From positions 1 through 39,678 of the forward strand of contig NZ_JSEH01000033.1 of NCBI RefSeq assembly GCF_000801335.2: a stretch of 39,678 nucleotides of DNA. Direction: 5' to 3'. Positions 1 to 7,643 of the stretch are shown here, in pieces (the first letter of the stretch is position 1; the number at the start of each line of letters is the position of its first letter). Both the position numbers and the translations under genes were made by a program. The notes under the pieces are model-generated. The model ran no database searches. It was not told where the DNA came from and was given only the letters and a program-made list of their open reading frames with translations. This stretch comes from Desulfovibrio sp. TomC. Lineage in GTDB: Bacteria > Desulfobacterota > Desulfovibrionia > Desulfovibrionales > Desulfovibrionaceae.

Positions 1-1
1 A

Positions 2-139
2 CTCAACCACCAACGGGCGCGGCCCGCAGGGAATGCCGGGGCCTTACACATGAACGAGGCCTTCAACAAGAAATCCTTTGATCCCTGTGGACTCGTGTCG
101 CTGCTCGATCAGCTACGCAGGGTGCAACATTCGGCGTGA
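2..139 (+). CDS. 3' end of an unidentified gene (partial)
   Basis: An open frame enters from the left edge and ends at TGA 137-139, giving about 45 residues with G/C-rich third positions typical of coding DNA here. The tail contains Phe-Asn-Lys-Lys-Ser-Phe-Asp-Pro-Cys and ends Gln-His-Ser-Ala. I do not recognise the family. An internal ATG at 50 could start a 29-residue peptide, but no ribosome binding site precedes it, so an incoming gene is more likely. It points toward the toxin-antitoxin pair and is convergent with it. Confidence 0.35.
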   Translation, partial: LNHQRARPAGNAGALHMNEAFNKKSFDPCGLVSLLDQLRRVQHSA

Positions 140-235
140 ATCGCCGTTGTACGGAAACGAACGTTCGGTGGTGTGGGAGGACGGCGGCCGCGAGGCCCCC
201 TCCTGCCCGATTCCGCTTCTCTCTTTGGCGGCCAG

Positions 236-1038
<803 letters not shown>

Positions 1039-1056
1039 GGCGTTCCTCCTTTAATC

Positions 1057-1097
1057 TGTACGCCTTCAAAGCGTACACATTCCCTCTTGTTTGTCAA
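1057..1097 (-). promoter_or_regulatory. Promoter and operator of the TacA/TacT-like operon
   Basis: A perfect inverted repeat, TGTACGC (1057-1063), 7-base spacer, GCGTACA (1071-1077), lies 18 bp upstream of the antitoxin ATG. On the minus strand a perfect TTGACA -35 (complement of 1092-1097) stands 16 bp from a weak TACGCT -10 that falls inside the right arm. Binding of the antitoxin-toxin complex would therefore cover the -10. The sequence elements are seen directly; the repressor assignment is inferred from the family. Confidence 0.65.
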
Positions 1098-1181
1098 TCG
1101 CCTGTTGGGATTCACTGGACAACATATCGCAATTATTGGATATGCCAAAGCAATCAATGAAGACATCGCAGACCAAGGTAT

Positions 1182-1261
1182 TCGCCGGAATTTCTTTCCA
1201 AAGTCACACTCGTATAGAAAGAAATTCCGGCGAGTTTATGTGTAAGTTACCCGCATCCTGC
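1182..1261. other. Candidate origin of transfer (oriT): 17-bp inverted repeat plus P-type nic-like site
   Basis: A perfect 17-bp inverted repeat occupies 1182-1198 and 1217-1233, with an 18-base spacer. Twenty-seven bases beyond the right arm is CATCCTG|C (1254-1261), which fits the P-type nick consensus YATCCTG|Y of RP4-like plasmids. It lies in the roughly 240-bp stretch (1039-1279) where I see no gene, about 0.95 kb before traK, whose RP4 homologue binds oriT. There is no run of T after the repeat, so it is not a typical terminator. The gap between repeat and nick is longer than in RP4 (about 8 bp), and the arms contain GGAATTTC, a motif shared with the operators at 1854-1908, so an operator role is an alternative. 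Confidence 0.45.
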
Positions 1262-1279
1262 GAGCGTGGAGGAGGCGAA

Positions 1280-1471
1280 TCAAACTGACTTCGCTAATAC
1301 AATAAACGCCTTGAACGCTTCCTGTAGCGAGACGGCAGCTGCGCAAAGCGCGGCTTTTTGAGGAGGGGGAGGCTCGCAGTTATTGGCAACCTCAATCTCG
1401 CATTTCGACAAAGCCAGACTGATTAATCGTTGAGCCTGTTCTTCAAACTCCTGCATATCGAATTTCTGCAC
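1280..1471 (-). CDS. Small hypothetical protein
   Basis: A 63-residue protein if started at GTG 1471, which has GAGG 7 bases upstream. An ATG at 1456 would give 58 residues but has no ribosome binding site. It is mostly helical in appearance (Glu-Glu-Gln-Ala-Gln-Arg-Leu-Ile; Leu-Gln-Glu-Ala-Phe-Lys-Ala-Phe) with a Pro-Pro-Pro-Pro turn and three Cys. I do not recognise a family. It lies just downstream of the cI-like regulator on the same strand and may be transcribed with it. A TTGACA-like box inside the regulator's 3' end could also serve it. Confidence 0.5.
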   Translation of the reverse strand: MQKFDMQEFEEQAQRLISLALSKCEIEVANNCEPPPPQKAALCAAAVSLQEAFKAFIVLAKSV

Positions 1472-1541
1472 ACAATTACCTCGGCGTTGGGGGCAACCAC
1501 GACGCACGACCTCTGTCGCTTTCGGCCAAAGCAGTACATTG

Positions 1542-1826
1542 TCAAGCTTGCTGTCTAGCGTTTTCCTTGGCTACGGCAAGAAGGTACGTCAAGTCCTCCC
1601 CCAAGATTTCCGCCATACGCTCTGCATCCGATACAAGTACGCCTTGTGGTTTGCCCGTGTTAGTCGCCTTTCCGCGCATGGCCGACCATTTTGCCGCTGC
1701 CGCCTTGGCAGGCGCGTCTGACCAGACCATTTTGGCAAACTCGCCCTTTTTCCAGCCTCGGGCGTCTGCACGTTTATCGACCAGCTCCACAAAGGACCGC
1801 TCTAGCAGAAATGAGAAATTTTCCAT
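1542..1826 (-). CDS. Small XRE/cI-like HTH regulator
   Basis: A 94-residue protein. The start at 1826 is chosen because GGAGG lies 6 bases upstream; the frame remains open to 1913, but that extension would run through the operator array and has no ribosome site. The stretch Leu-Val-Asp-Lys-Arg-Ala-Asp-Ala-Arg-Gly-Trp (about 15-25) followed by Lys-Gly-Glu-Phe-Ala-Lys resembles the first two helices of Cro/cI-type HTH folds, and Asp-Ala-Glu-Arg-Met-Ala-Glu-Ile-Leu-Gly resembles the closing helices. It is divergent from the HTH gene at 1935 that leads the transfer operon, with the GGAAATTCC repeats between them. I infer that it represses conjugation genes. HTH class is moderately sure; the target is inference. 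Confidence 0.7.
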   Translation of the reverse strand: MENFSFLLERSFVELVDKRADARGWKKGEFAKMVWSDAPAKAAAAKWSAMRGKATNTGKPQGVLVSDAERMAEILGEDLTYLLAVAKENARQQA

Positions 1827-1853
1827 GGTTGCCTCCGGTCCTTTGACTCTAGC

Positions 1854-1908
1854 GGAAATTCCTTCCTTGTCTAGTTGAAATTTCCTGTTGTGTAAAGAAG
1901 GAAATTCC
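1854..1908. promoter_or_regulatory. Triple operator with overlapping divergent promoters
   Basis: Three near-palindromic sites lie between the divergent regulators: GGAAATTCC at 1854-1862, GAAATTTCC at 1877-1885 and GGAAATTCC at 1900-1908. Their centres are 22-24 bp apart, about two helical turns. Rightward, TTGTCT (1867-1872), 18 bp, TGTAAA (1891-1896) is a possible promoter for the transfer operon. Leftward, TTTACA (complement of 1891-1896), 17 bp, TAGACA (complement of 1869-1874) could serve the repressor. The sites cover both. The repeats are seen directly; promoter boxes are weak and therefore tentative. Confidence 0.6.
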
Positions 1909-1934
1909 TGCAAACTCTTCCCAAGGATAAACCC

Positions 1935-2186
1935 ATGAAAGAAATCATTGATTTATTGTTCCGCCTGAAGGGGTCGCATACGGCCGTGGCCAGGGCGCTC
2001 GGCTATACCGGACGACAATACAGGAATATCAGGAAAAAAGTGGAGACTGGCCAGAGGCTGCACCCTCGCGTGGAGACCTTTATCCGCGTGAAAAGTCAGA
2101 TAATCCAAGGAAATTCCCCCGCTCGAAACATCCTCTCACTGACTCCCCCAGAAGGGACCCCCCAAGCCCGTGCAGCGAGGTCATAG
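1935..2186 (+). CDS. Small HTH regulator leading the transfer operon (Cro-like)
   Basis: An 83-residue protein with an HTH-like core (Gly-Ser-His-Thr-Ala-Val-Ala-Arg-Ala-Leu-Gly-Tyr-Thr-Gly-Arg-Gln, about 13-28) followed by a basic helix. This resembles YdaS/Cro-type folds in which a residue-skipping turn precedes the recognition helix. An AAGGA lies 9 bases before the ATG. The stop at 2184-2186 is one base before the traK start, so the two are surely cotranscribed. With the divergent cI-like gene it forms a phage-like pair of opposing regulators. The function in transfer control is inferred; the C-terminal 30 residues are Pro/Ser-rich and unremarkable. Confidence 0.7.
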   Translation: MKEIIDLLFRLKGSHTAVARALGYTGRQYRNIRKKVETGQRLHPRVETFIRVKSQIIQGNSPARNILSLTPPEGTPQARAARS

Positions 2187-2187
2187 C

Positions 2188-2511
2188 ATGGCTCGAAAAA
2201 GAAAGCGCATTCCCCGAAACATGGGACGTATCGAATTCATTGCTTGCCAGGATGTGATCGATGCCATGCGGGTGCAGGGCTATGACAACAAGAAAATTCA
2301 CGCTGCGCTGGTCAAGAAAGGCAAAGTTACCATGTCTTACGCAACCTTCTGCCACCATATGGTGCGCTTTCTCAAAGAAATCAGGGAAAGGCAAGAACAA
2401 TCCGGACATCACCCCGTGCCGATATATACGCAAAAGACCTTCAAGCAACAGGGACTTAAACAACATGGATTTTCAGTGAACAAGACCCCATCCTCCGATG
2501 AAATGATCTAG
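2188..2511 (+). CDS. traK: TraK-family oriT-binding protein
   Basis: A 107-residue basic protein. The start at 2188 follows GAGG by 8 bases. The core Gly-Arg-Ile-Glu-Phe-Ile-Ala-Cys, then a helix and Lys-Lys-Ile-His-Ala-Ala-Leu, then Met-Ser-Tyr-Ala-Thr-Phe-Cys, is the pattern of TraK-family DNA-binding domains. In RP4, TraK binds and bends DNA beside oriT and helps relaxosome assembly. The order traK-traL-traM that follows is the RP4 leader operon order, which supports the call more than similarity alone. The C-terminal tail (about 80-107) is polar and likely flexible. Confidence 0.8.
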   Translation: MARKRKRIPRNMGRIEFIACQDVIDAMRVQGYDNKKIHAALVKKGKVTMSYATFCHHMVRFLKEIRERQEQSGHHPVPIYTQKTFKQQGLKQHGFSVNKTPSSDEMI

Positions 2512-2523
2512 CAAGGAAACACT

Positions 2524-3249
2524 ATGGCCATGATACATTTCATCTTGCAGGGCAAAGGCGGCGTTGGAAAATCCCTCGTCGCTTCGTTGCTCGCGCAATA
2601 CCTGCAAGGCAAAGGTCTTCAGGTTCATTGCTTCGACACAGACCCGATCAATGCCACCCTCGCCGGGTATGAGGCTTTGGACGCCGTGGCTCTGGACATC
2701 ATGAGCGGCGACGACATCGATCCCCGCCGTTTCGACCAACTTATGGATGCGATTATCGAACTGCCCGCCGATGCCCATGTCGTGGTGGACAACGGCGCTT
2801 CCTCCTTCGTGCCGCTTGGGTCCTATCTACTGGAAAACCAGGCTCTCGAAGTCCTCGAAGAGCATGGCCATTCCGTCATGCTCCATACCGTGGTCACCGG
2901 CGGACAGGCCATTCTAGACACCCTGTCCGGTCTCAAATCTCTAGTTTCGCATTTCCCGACCACGCCTATTGTTGTTTGGCTCAACCGCTACTTCGGCGAC
3001 ATCGCCATTGATGGGAAGCGATTCGAGGAGTTTAAGATTTACTCCGAATGCGCTTCCAGCTTCCATGCCGTCATTTCCCTGCCGCACCGCAAACAAACCA
3101 CCTTCGGTCGTGACCTGGAAGAACTCTTCGCCAGACGGCAGACATTTACCGAAGCCCAGGGCTCTGCTCTTCCGATCATGGTCCGGCAGCGCCTGACCAG
3201 CTTCTGGCGGGATACTATGACCGAAATAGATCAAGCCCGTCTTTACTGA
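2524..3249 (+). CDS. traL: TraL, ParA-like ATPase of the transfer leader operon
   Basis: A 241-residue SIMIBI-class ATPase. The deviant Walker A motif Lys-Gly-Gly-Val-Gly-Lys-Ser is at residues 11-17, with the ParA signature lysine. Cys-Phe-Asp-Thr-Asp-Pro (about 37-42) is the A' motif, and Val-Val-Val-Asp-Asn-Gly is the Walker B-like strand. It sits between traK and traM as in IncP plasmids, where TraL is accessory to transfer. An AAGGAA precedes the start by 8 bases. Length fits TraL (about 240) and not a typical partition ParA operon, because no ParB gene follows. Confidence 0.85.
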   Translation: MAMIHFILQGKGGVGKSLVASLLAQYLQGKGLQVHCFDTDPINATLAGYEALDAVALDIMSGDDIDPRRFDQLMDAIIELPADAHVVVDNGASSFVPLGSYLLENQALEVLEEHGHSVMLHTVVTGGQAILDTLSGLKSLVSHFPTTPIVVWLNRYFGDIAIDGKRFEEFKIYSECASSFHAVISLPHRKQTTFGRDLEELFARRQTFTEAQGSALPIMVRQRLTSFWRDTMTEIDQARLY

Positions 3250-3258
3250 GGATCGGTC

Positions 3259-3696
3259 ATGAATGATCAGCACCCAATTGATGCCGAGACTCCGCCCGCC
3301 GTCCCTGACGGCATCGGTCTGGACCTGGAAAGCGTCCGAACCCTCCTGGCCCAGAAGCATACAACTGTGGTTGCACCGGATGATCCAGTGCTCATGTTGG
3401 TTACGCTGCAAAACGCCTTTCTGGCCGAATACGAAAAGCTCCTCGACCGGCACAACAAGGCCCTCACCGCCATGCTGGCCGACAAAACGGACGGCTACGT
3501 GGCCGAGGTGCTGACGGCCACCAAAGGACTGGCCAAGGACTTCTCCAAGGCCTCGGTAGAAAACATCCGGACGACCCTCCAGGGGCATGTCGCGGCGCTA
3601 ACCACCTTTCGGCAAAATCTCACATGGCTTGCGGCCATCGTGGCCGTCTCCGCCCTGGTCAACGTGACCGTTTTCGCCTTGCGGGCGCGAGGGTAG
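3259..3696 (+). CDS. traM: TraM-like transfer protein
   Basis: A 145-residue protein with an acidic, proline-containing N-terminus, a long amphipathic helical middle (about 45-115, possible coiled coil) and a C-terminal membrane segment (about 121-142) ending Leu-Arg-Ala-Arg-Gly. This is the layout of IncP TraM, the third gene of the leader operon. The role is accessory and poorly defined in the family. It begins 9 bp after traL (GAGGATCGGTC before ATG) and ends 2 bp before trbB. The assignment rests mainly on gene order and topology. Confidence 0.7.
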   Translation: MNDQHPIDAETPPAVPDGIGLDLESVRTLLAQKHTTVVAPDDPVLMLVTLQNAFLAEYEKLLDRHNKALTAMLADKTDGYVAEVLTATKGLAKDFSKASVENIRTTLQGHVAALTTFRQNLTWLAAIVAVSALVNVTVFALRARG

Positions 3697-3698
3697 CC

Positions 3699-4631
3699 AT
3701 GGACAGACTGCACGCGAGCCTCACGCACAATTTCGGGCCAATCATCATGGAGGCTCTCCGCGATCCGGACGTGATCGAAATCATGGTCAATCCGGACCAG
3801 ACGTTGTGGATCGAAAAGCTCGGCCAGGACATGGCCTTGCGCGGGAAGCTTGCCCCGGCCCAAAGCCGGCTCATCATCTCCCTGGTGGCCAGCGCCCTGG
3901 AAACCACGGTCACGGCGGATAGGCCTATTGTGGAGGGGGAACTGCCCCTTGACGGCAGCCGCTTCGAGGGTCTCATGCCGCCCATTGTCTCCGGGCCGTC
4001 GTTTACCATTCGCAAACGGGCCAGCCGGGTTTTCACTCTGGATGACTATGTGGCTTCAGGAATCCTGTCGCTTTCCGCCTCGGTCATCCTTGCCAAGGCC
4101 ATCGAAGCCCGGCGTAACATCTTGGTGGTAGGCGGAACCGGCTCGGGCAAGACGACGTTCGTCAACGCCATTATCGACGGCATTTCCAGGCGCTGCCCAG
4201 GTGACCGGCTCATCGTCATCGAAGACACGACTGAACTCCAATCCGCCAGTGACAACACCGTCTTTATGCGCTGTTCGGACGGCGTACCCATCCAGCGTTT
4301 GGTCAAGGTGTCCATGCGCTACCGGCCAACGCGCATCCTGGTCGGCGAAGTCCGCGACGGTTCCGCCCTGGATCTTCTCAAGGCCTGGAACACCGGGCAC
4401 CCCGGCGGCGTGGCCACGGTCCATGCCGGCAGCGCCGCCGCCGGCCTCCTTCGCTTGGAGCAGCTCATTGCCGAGGCAACCCTGGTGCCCATGCCGGCGC
4501 TCATCGCCGAAGCCGTGGATATGATCTGCTTTATCGAGCGTGCCCCGGGCGGCCGCCGCGTCTCCGACATCGCCACCATCAAAGGCTTTGATCCCGTAAC
4601 CCACACCTACGATTTGGAGCACCTATGCTGA
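3699..4631 (+). CDS. trbB: TrbB, VirB11-type secretion ATPase
   Basis: A 310-residue cytoplasmic hexameric ATPase of the P-type conjugation machine. It powers pilus assembly and the switch to DNA transfer. The Walker A Gly-Gly-Thr-Gly-Ser-Gly-Lys-Thr-Thr is at about 143-151. The Asp-box strand is Val-Ile-Glu-Asp-Thr, Walker B lies around Leu-Val-Gly-Glu-Val-Arg-Asp (about 212-218), and the His box is Thr-Val-His-Ala-Gly (about 239-243). The start at 3699 gives the usual family length; the frame is open further upstream, but that part overlaps traM. It overlaps trbC by 7 bp (ATGCTGA), indicating coupling. Confidence 0.95.
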   Translation: MDRLHASLTHNFGPIIMEALRDPDVIEIMVNPDQTLWIEKLGQDMALRGKLAPAQSRLIISLVASALETTVTADRPIVEGELPLDGSRFEGLMPPIVSGPSFTIRKRASRVFTLDDYVASGILSLSASVILAKAIEARRNILVVGGTGSGKTTFVNAIIDGISRRCPGDRLIVIEDTTELQSASDNTVFMRCSDGVPIQRLVKVSMRYRPTRILVGEVRDGSALDLLKAWNTGHPGGVATVHAGSAAAGLLRLEQLIAEATLVPMPALIAEAVDMICFIERAPGGRRVSDIATIKGFDPVTHTYDLEHLC

Positions 4632-4939
4632 AACCTGCCCTTCGGTATCTCCCCCTGGTGGCGCTCGTTCTAGTTCTGCCGGAACTGGCCCAGGCCTCGG
4701 GAGGCATTTCCGAATTCTCAAGCCCCCTGGAAAAGGTGGTCCAGACGGTCACCGGTCCGGCCGGTCGCTGGGTCTCCATCGTGGCCATGGCGCTTTGCGG
4801 CATTCTCTACATCTTCAACCGCGACGACCTGACCGGCGGCTTCAAGCTGCTTCTTGGCGTGGTCTTTGGCATCTCGTTTATCGCCTTCGCCACCAGCATC
4901 GTAGACAGCGTGTTTTCTTTCTCCGGCGCGGTGATCTGA
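4625..4939 (+). CDS. trbC: TrbC, VirB2-type pilin precursor
   Basis: A 104-residue pilin precursor. A signal sequence with a long hydrophobic core ends near Glu-Leu-Ala-Gln-Ala (about 24), followed by two membrane helices (about 46-62 and 72-95) separated by a short charged loop Asn-Arg-Asp-Asp, the VirB2/TrbC hairpin topology. In IncP plasmids the pilin is cyclised by TraF, a homologue of which is encoded at 15431. It starts inside trbB and is followed after 15 bp by trbD. Confidence 0.9.
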   Translation: MLKPALRYLPLVALVLVLPELAQASGGISEFSSPLEKVVQTVTGPAGRWVSIVAMALCGILYIFNRDDLTGGFKLLLGVVFGISFIAFATSIVDSVFSFSGAVI

Positions 4940-4954
4940 GGGGAAAAGCAGCCC

Positions 4955-5230
4955 ATGCGCACCTTGACCATCCACCAATCCCTGCACCGGCACAGCCATG
5001 TCATGGGGGCCGAACGGGAACTGGTGCTGACCTGCGGGCTTATTGCCCTGCTGGTCGGCATCGGGGGCTTGAGCCTTCTGTCCGTGGTAACGGGGTTGAC
5101 CTTCTGGGTCATGGCCGTTTTTGTCCTGCGGCGCATGGCCAAGGCCGATCCGATCATGAGCAAGGTCTGGCTCAAACACATCAAGCAACAGCTTTTCTAC
5201 CCGGCCCGGGCCGGCGTCTGGAGAAAATGA
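4955..5230 (+). CDS. trbD: TrbD, VirB3-type inner-membrane protein
   Basis: A 91-residue protein with polar N-terminus (His-Arg-His-Ser-His region), two adjacent hydrophobic segments (about 25-60) and a basic C-terminus. This is the typical TrbD/VirB3 form. It is expected to work with the TrbE ATPase at the inner membrane. The stop codon overlaps the start of trbE (ATGA), so translation is coupled. Confidence 0.9.
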   Translation: MRTLTIHQSLHRHSHVMGAERELVLTCGLIALLVGIGGLSLLSVVTGLTFWVMAVFVLRRMAKADPIMSKVWLKHIKQQLFYPARAGVWRK

Positions 5231-7641
5231 TGCTGCGGCTGCGGGACTATCGCTCCAGGATCAAAGGGCTGCCCGACCTTTTGCCGTATGCGGCCTTGAT
5301 CGCTCCCGGCGTGGTGCTATGCAAGGACGGGAGCTTGCTGGCGGCCTGGGAATTCCGGGGACAGGACACAGCCTCCAGCACACCGGAAGAACTGGCCTTC
5401 GTGTCCGCCCAGGTGAATAGCGCGGTCAAACTGCTCGGCTCCGGCTGGATGCTCCATGTAGATGCCTTGCGCAGCCGCGAACGCACCTATGCGCGTCCCG
5501 AAGAGAGCCATTTTCCCGATCCGGTGACCCGGCTTATCGACGAAGAACGCCGCCAGTTTTTCAGCGGCGACACCTGCTACAGCACCAAGGCTGTGCTCAC
5601 GGTCAGCTACAAGCCGAATCTGCAAGCGGCCAAGCTGGCCGGAGCCGCCCAGTCCGGGACCGGGCGGCGCAATCTTCTAGCGAAAAGCTTGCGGTTTTTC
5701 GAGCAGGCCTTGCTGGAACTGGAAGACGCCTTGGCCGCTGTGCTGCGCCTGGAGCGACTGGTGGAGTTCGACGACGCCGAAGAAGATGATCAGTCTGTCC
5801 GGTATTCACCGCTCCTTTCGCACATCCAGCAGTGCCTGACCGGCGAGGAACAGCCCCTCCGGGTGCCGCGAACGCCCATGTATCTGGATGCGCTCCTTGG
5901 CGGCGAAGACCTGGTCGGAGGCTTGGCCCCGCGCATTGGGAAAAAGCACATCGCGGTCCTCAGTATCGACAGTCTGCCCCAGGAGAGTTGGCCGGCCATG
6001 CTGGCCAGCCTTGATGGGCTGCAACTGCCGTATCGGTTTTCCACCCGGTTCATCTGCCTGGACCAGCTCGATGCGGCCAAGGAAATCACGGTCTACCGCA
6101 AGACCTGGCAGCAGCAAATATTCCGGTTCTTTGACCAGTTTTTTAACAACCCCAGCGCCAGGGCCAACCGGGACGCCCAACTCATGGCCGAGGATGCCGA
6201 CGAAGCCCTGGTGGAGGTGCAGTCCGGGTACGTGGGCGCGGGGTATCTCACTTCCTGCATCGTGCTTCTGCACGAATCCCCGGAGCCGCTGCACGATTGG
6301 GCGCGGGAGCTTCGTCGCGTCATCCAGACCCTGGGGTTCGGCTGCCGCATTGAATCCATCAACACCCTGGAAGCCTGGCTTGGCACCCACCCCGGCAACG
6401 GGTTTGCCAACCTCCGGCGTCCCCTGGTCAACACGCTCAATCTCGCCGATCTGCTCCCCCTGGCCAGCATCTGGTCGGGGAAAGGCTTTTGTCCCTGTCC
6501 CTTTTACCCGCCGGACTCGCCGCCGCTCATGGTCTGCACCACGGACGGTTCAACGCCGTTTCGGTTCAACCTCCATGAGGGTGACCTTGGCCACACGCTT
6601 ATTTTCGGTCCCACGGGTTCGGGCAAGTCCACGCTCCTGGCGCTGATCGCTGCCCAGTTTCGTCGCTACCCGGAAGCCCGGATATTCGCCTTCGACAAGG
6701 GCATGAGTCTTTTCCCGCTGTGCCAGGCAGCCGGCGGCAGCCATTTCGAAATCGGCAGAACAGAACTCGCTTTTGCTCCTCTCCAGCGCATTGACGTTTC
6801 CGGAACGGAACAAAGCTGGGCCGAAGGCTGGGTGGCCGATCTGGCGGAGTTGCAGGGGCTTCGTGTGTTGCCGGTCCATCGCAACGCCATCCGCACGGCC
6901 ATGAACGCCTTGCGGGAGAACCCGCCGACCATGCGCTCCCTGACCGACTTCTGGCATGTGCTTCAGAACCAGGAACTCAAGGAAGCACTCAAACAGTACA
7001 CCAAGGCCGGGGCCATGGGGCATCTGCTGGACGCCTCGTCGGATGCCCTGGACATCGCGTCGTTCATGGTCTTCGAGATTGAGGAATTGATGCAACTTGG
7101 GGACAAGAATCTGATCCCCGTGCTGCTCTATCTCTTTCATCGGATTGAAAAGGCCCTATCCGGACAGCCGGCGCTCCTCATCCTTGATGAGGCCTGGATC
7201 ATGCTCGGGCATCCGGTTTTTCGGGAAAAGGTGCGGGAGTGGCTCAAGGTCATGCGCAAGGCCAATTGCGCCGTGGTCTTGGCCACCCAGAGCCTCTCCG
7301 ACGCGGTGCGCTCCGGCATCATGGACGTACTTGTCGAATCCTGCCCCACCAAGATTCTCCTGCCCAATCTCACGGCCCGCCAAGACGGCCAGCGGGAACT
7401 GTACGCCGGCATGGGACTCAATGCCCGGCAAATCGAAATCGTGGCCACGGCCACCCCCAAACGGGATTATTACATGATCTCCCCCTCAGGGCGGCGTCTC
7501 ATACAACTCGCCTTGCAGAAAAAGACTTTGGCCTTCGTCGGGGTCTCGGACAAGGACAGCATGTCCCGGATTAAGGAACTTTGCAGTCACCACTGCCAGG
7601 ATTGGCCTTGGTTCTGGCTGCAAGAAAAAGGAGCGGCTTGA
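5227..7641 (+). CDS. trbE: TrbE, VirB4-type ATPase
   Basis: An 804-residue ATPase, the largest energy-providing subunit of the mating channel. The N-terminal half (about 1-420) is the CagE/TrbE/VirB domain, which contacts TrbD. The C-terminal half carries Walker A Gly-Pro-Thr-Gly-Ser-Gly-Lys-Ser-Thr (about 460-468) and Walker B Leu-Leu-Ile-Leu-Asp-Glu-Ala-Trp (about 648-655). The start at 5227 overlaps the trbD stop. The frame is open for 144 codons more upstream, but those codons lie within trbC and trbD and do not look coding. Length is normal for TrbE. Confidence 0.95.
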   Translation: MMLRLRDYRSRIKGLPDLLPYAALIAPGVVLCKDGSLLAAWEFRGQDTASSTPEELAFVSAQVNSAVKLLGSGWMLHVDALRSRERTYARPEESHFPDPVTRLIDEERRQFFSGDTCYSTKAVLTVSYKPNLQAAKLAGAAQSGTGRRNLLAKSLRFFEQALLELEDALAAVLRLERLVEFDDAEEDDQSVRYSPLLSHIQQCLTGEEQPLRVPRTPMYLDALLGGEDLVGGLAPRIGKKHIAVLSIDSLPQESWPAMLASLDGLQLPYRFSTRFICLDQLDAAKEITVYRKTWQQQIFRFFDQFFNNPSARANRDAQLMAEDADEALVEVQSGYVGAGYLTSCIVLLHESPEPLHDWARELRRVIQTLGFGCRIESINTLEAWLGTHPGNGFANLRRPLVNTLNLADLLPLASIWSGKGFCPCPFYPPDSPPLMVCTTDGSTPFRFNLHEGDLGHTLIFGPTGSGKSTLLALIAAQFRRYPEARIFAFDKGMSLFPLCQAAGGSHFEIGRTELAFAPLQRIDVSGTEQSWAEGWVADLAELQGLRVLPVHRNAIRTAMNALRENPPTMRSLTDFWHVLQNQELKEALKQYTKAGAMGHLLDASSDALDIASFMVFEIEELMQLGDKNLIPVLLYLFHRIEKALSGQPALLILDEAWIMLGHPVFREKVREWLKVMRKANCAVVLATQSLSDAVRSGIMDVLVESCPTKILLPNLTARQDGQRELYAGMGLNARQIEIVATATPKRDYYMISPSGRRLIQLALQKKTLAFVGVSDKDSMSRIKELCSHHCQDWPWFWLQEKGAA

Positions 7642-7643
7642 CC

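Noticed and set aside
4795-5226. Upstream extension of the trbE reading frame by 144 codons
   Set aside because: It lies within trbC and trbD, which have clear family features, and the ATG at 5227 overlapping the trbD stop gives the normal TrbE length.
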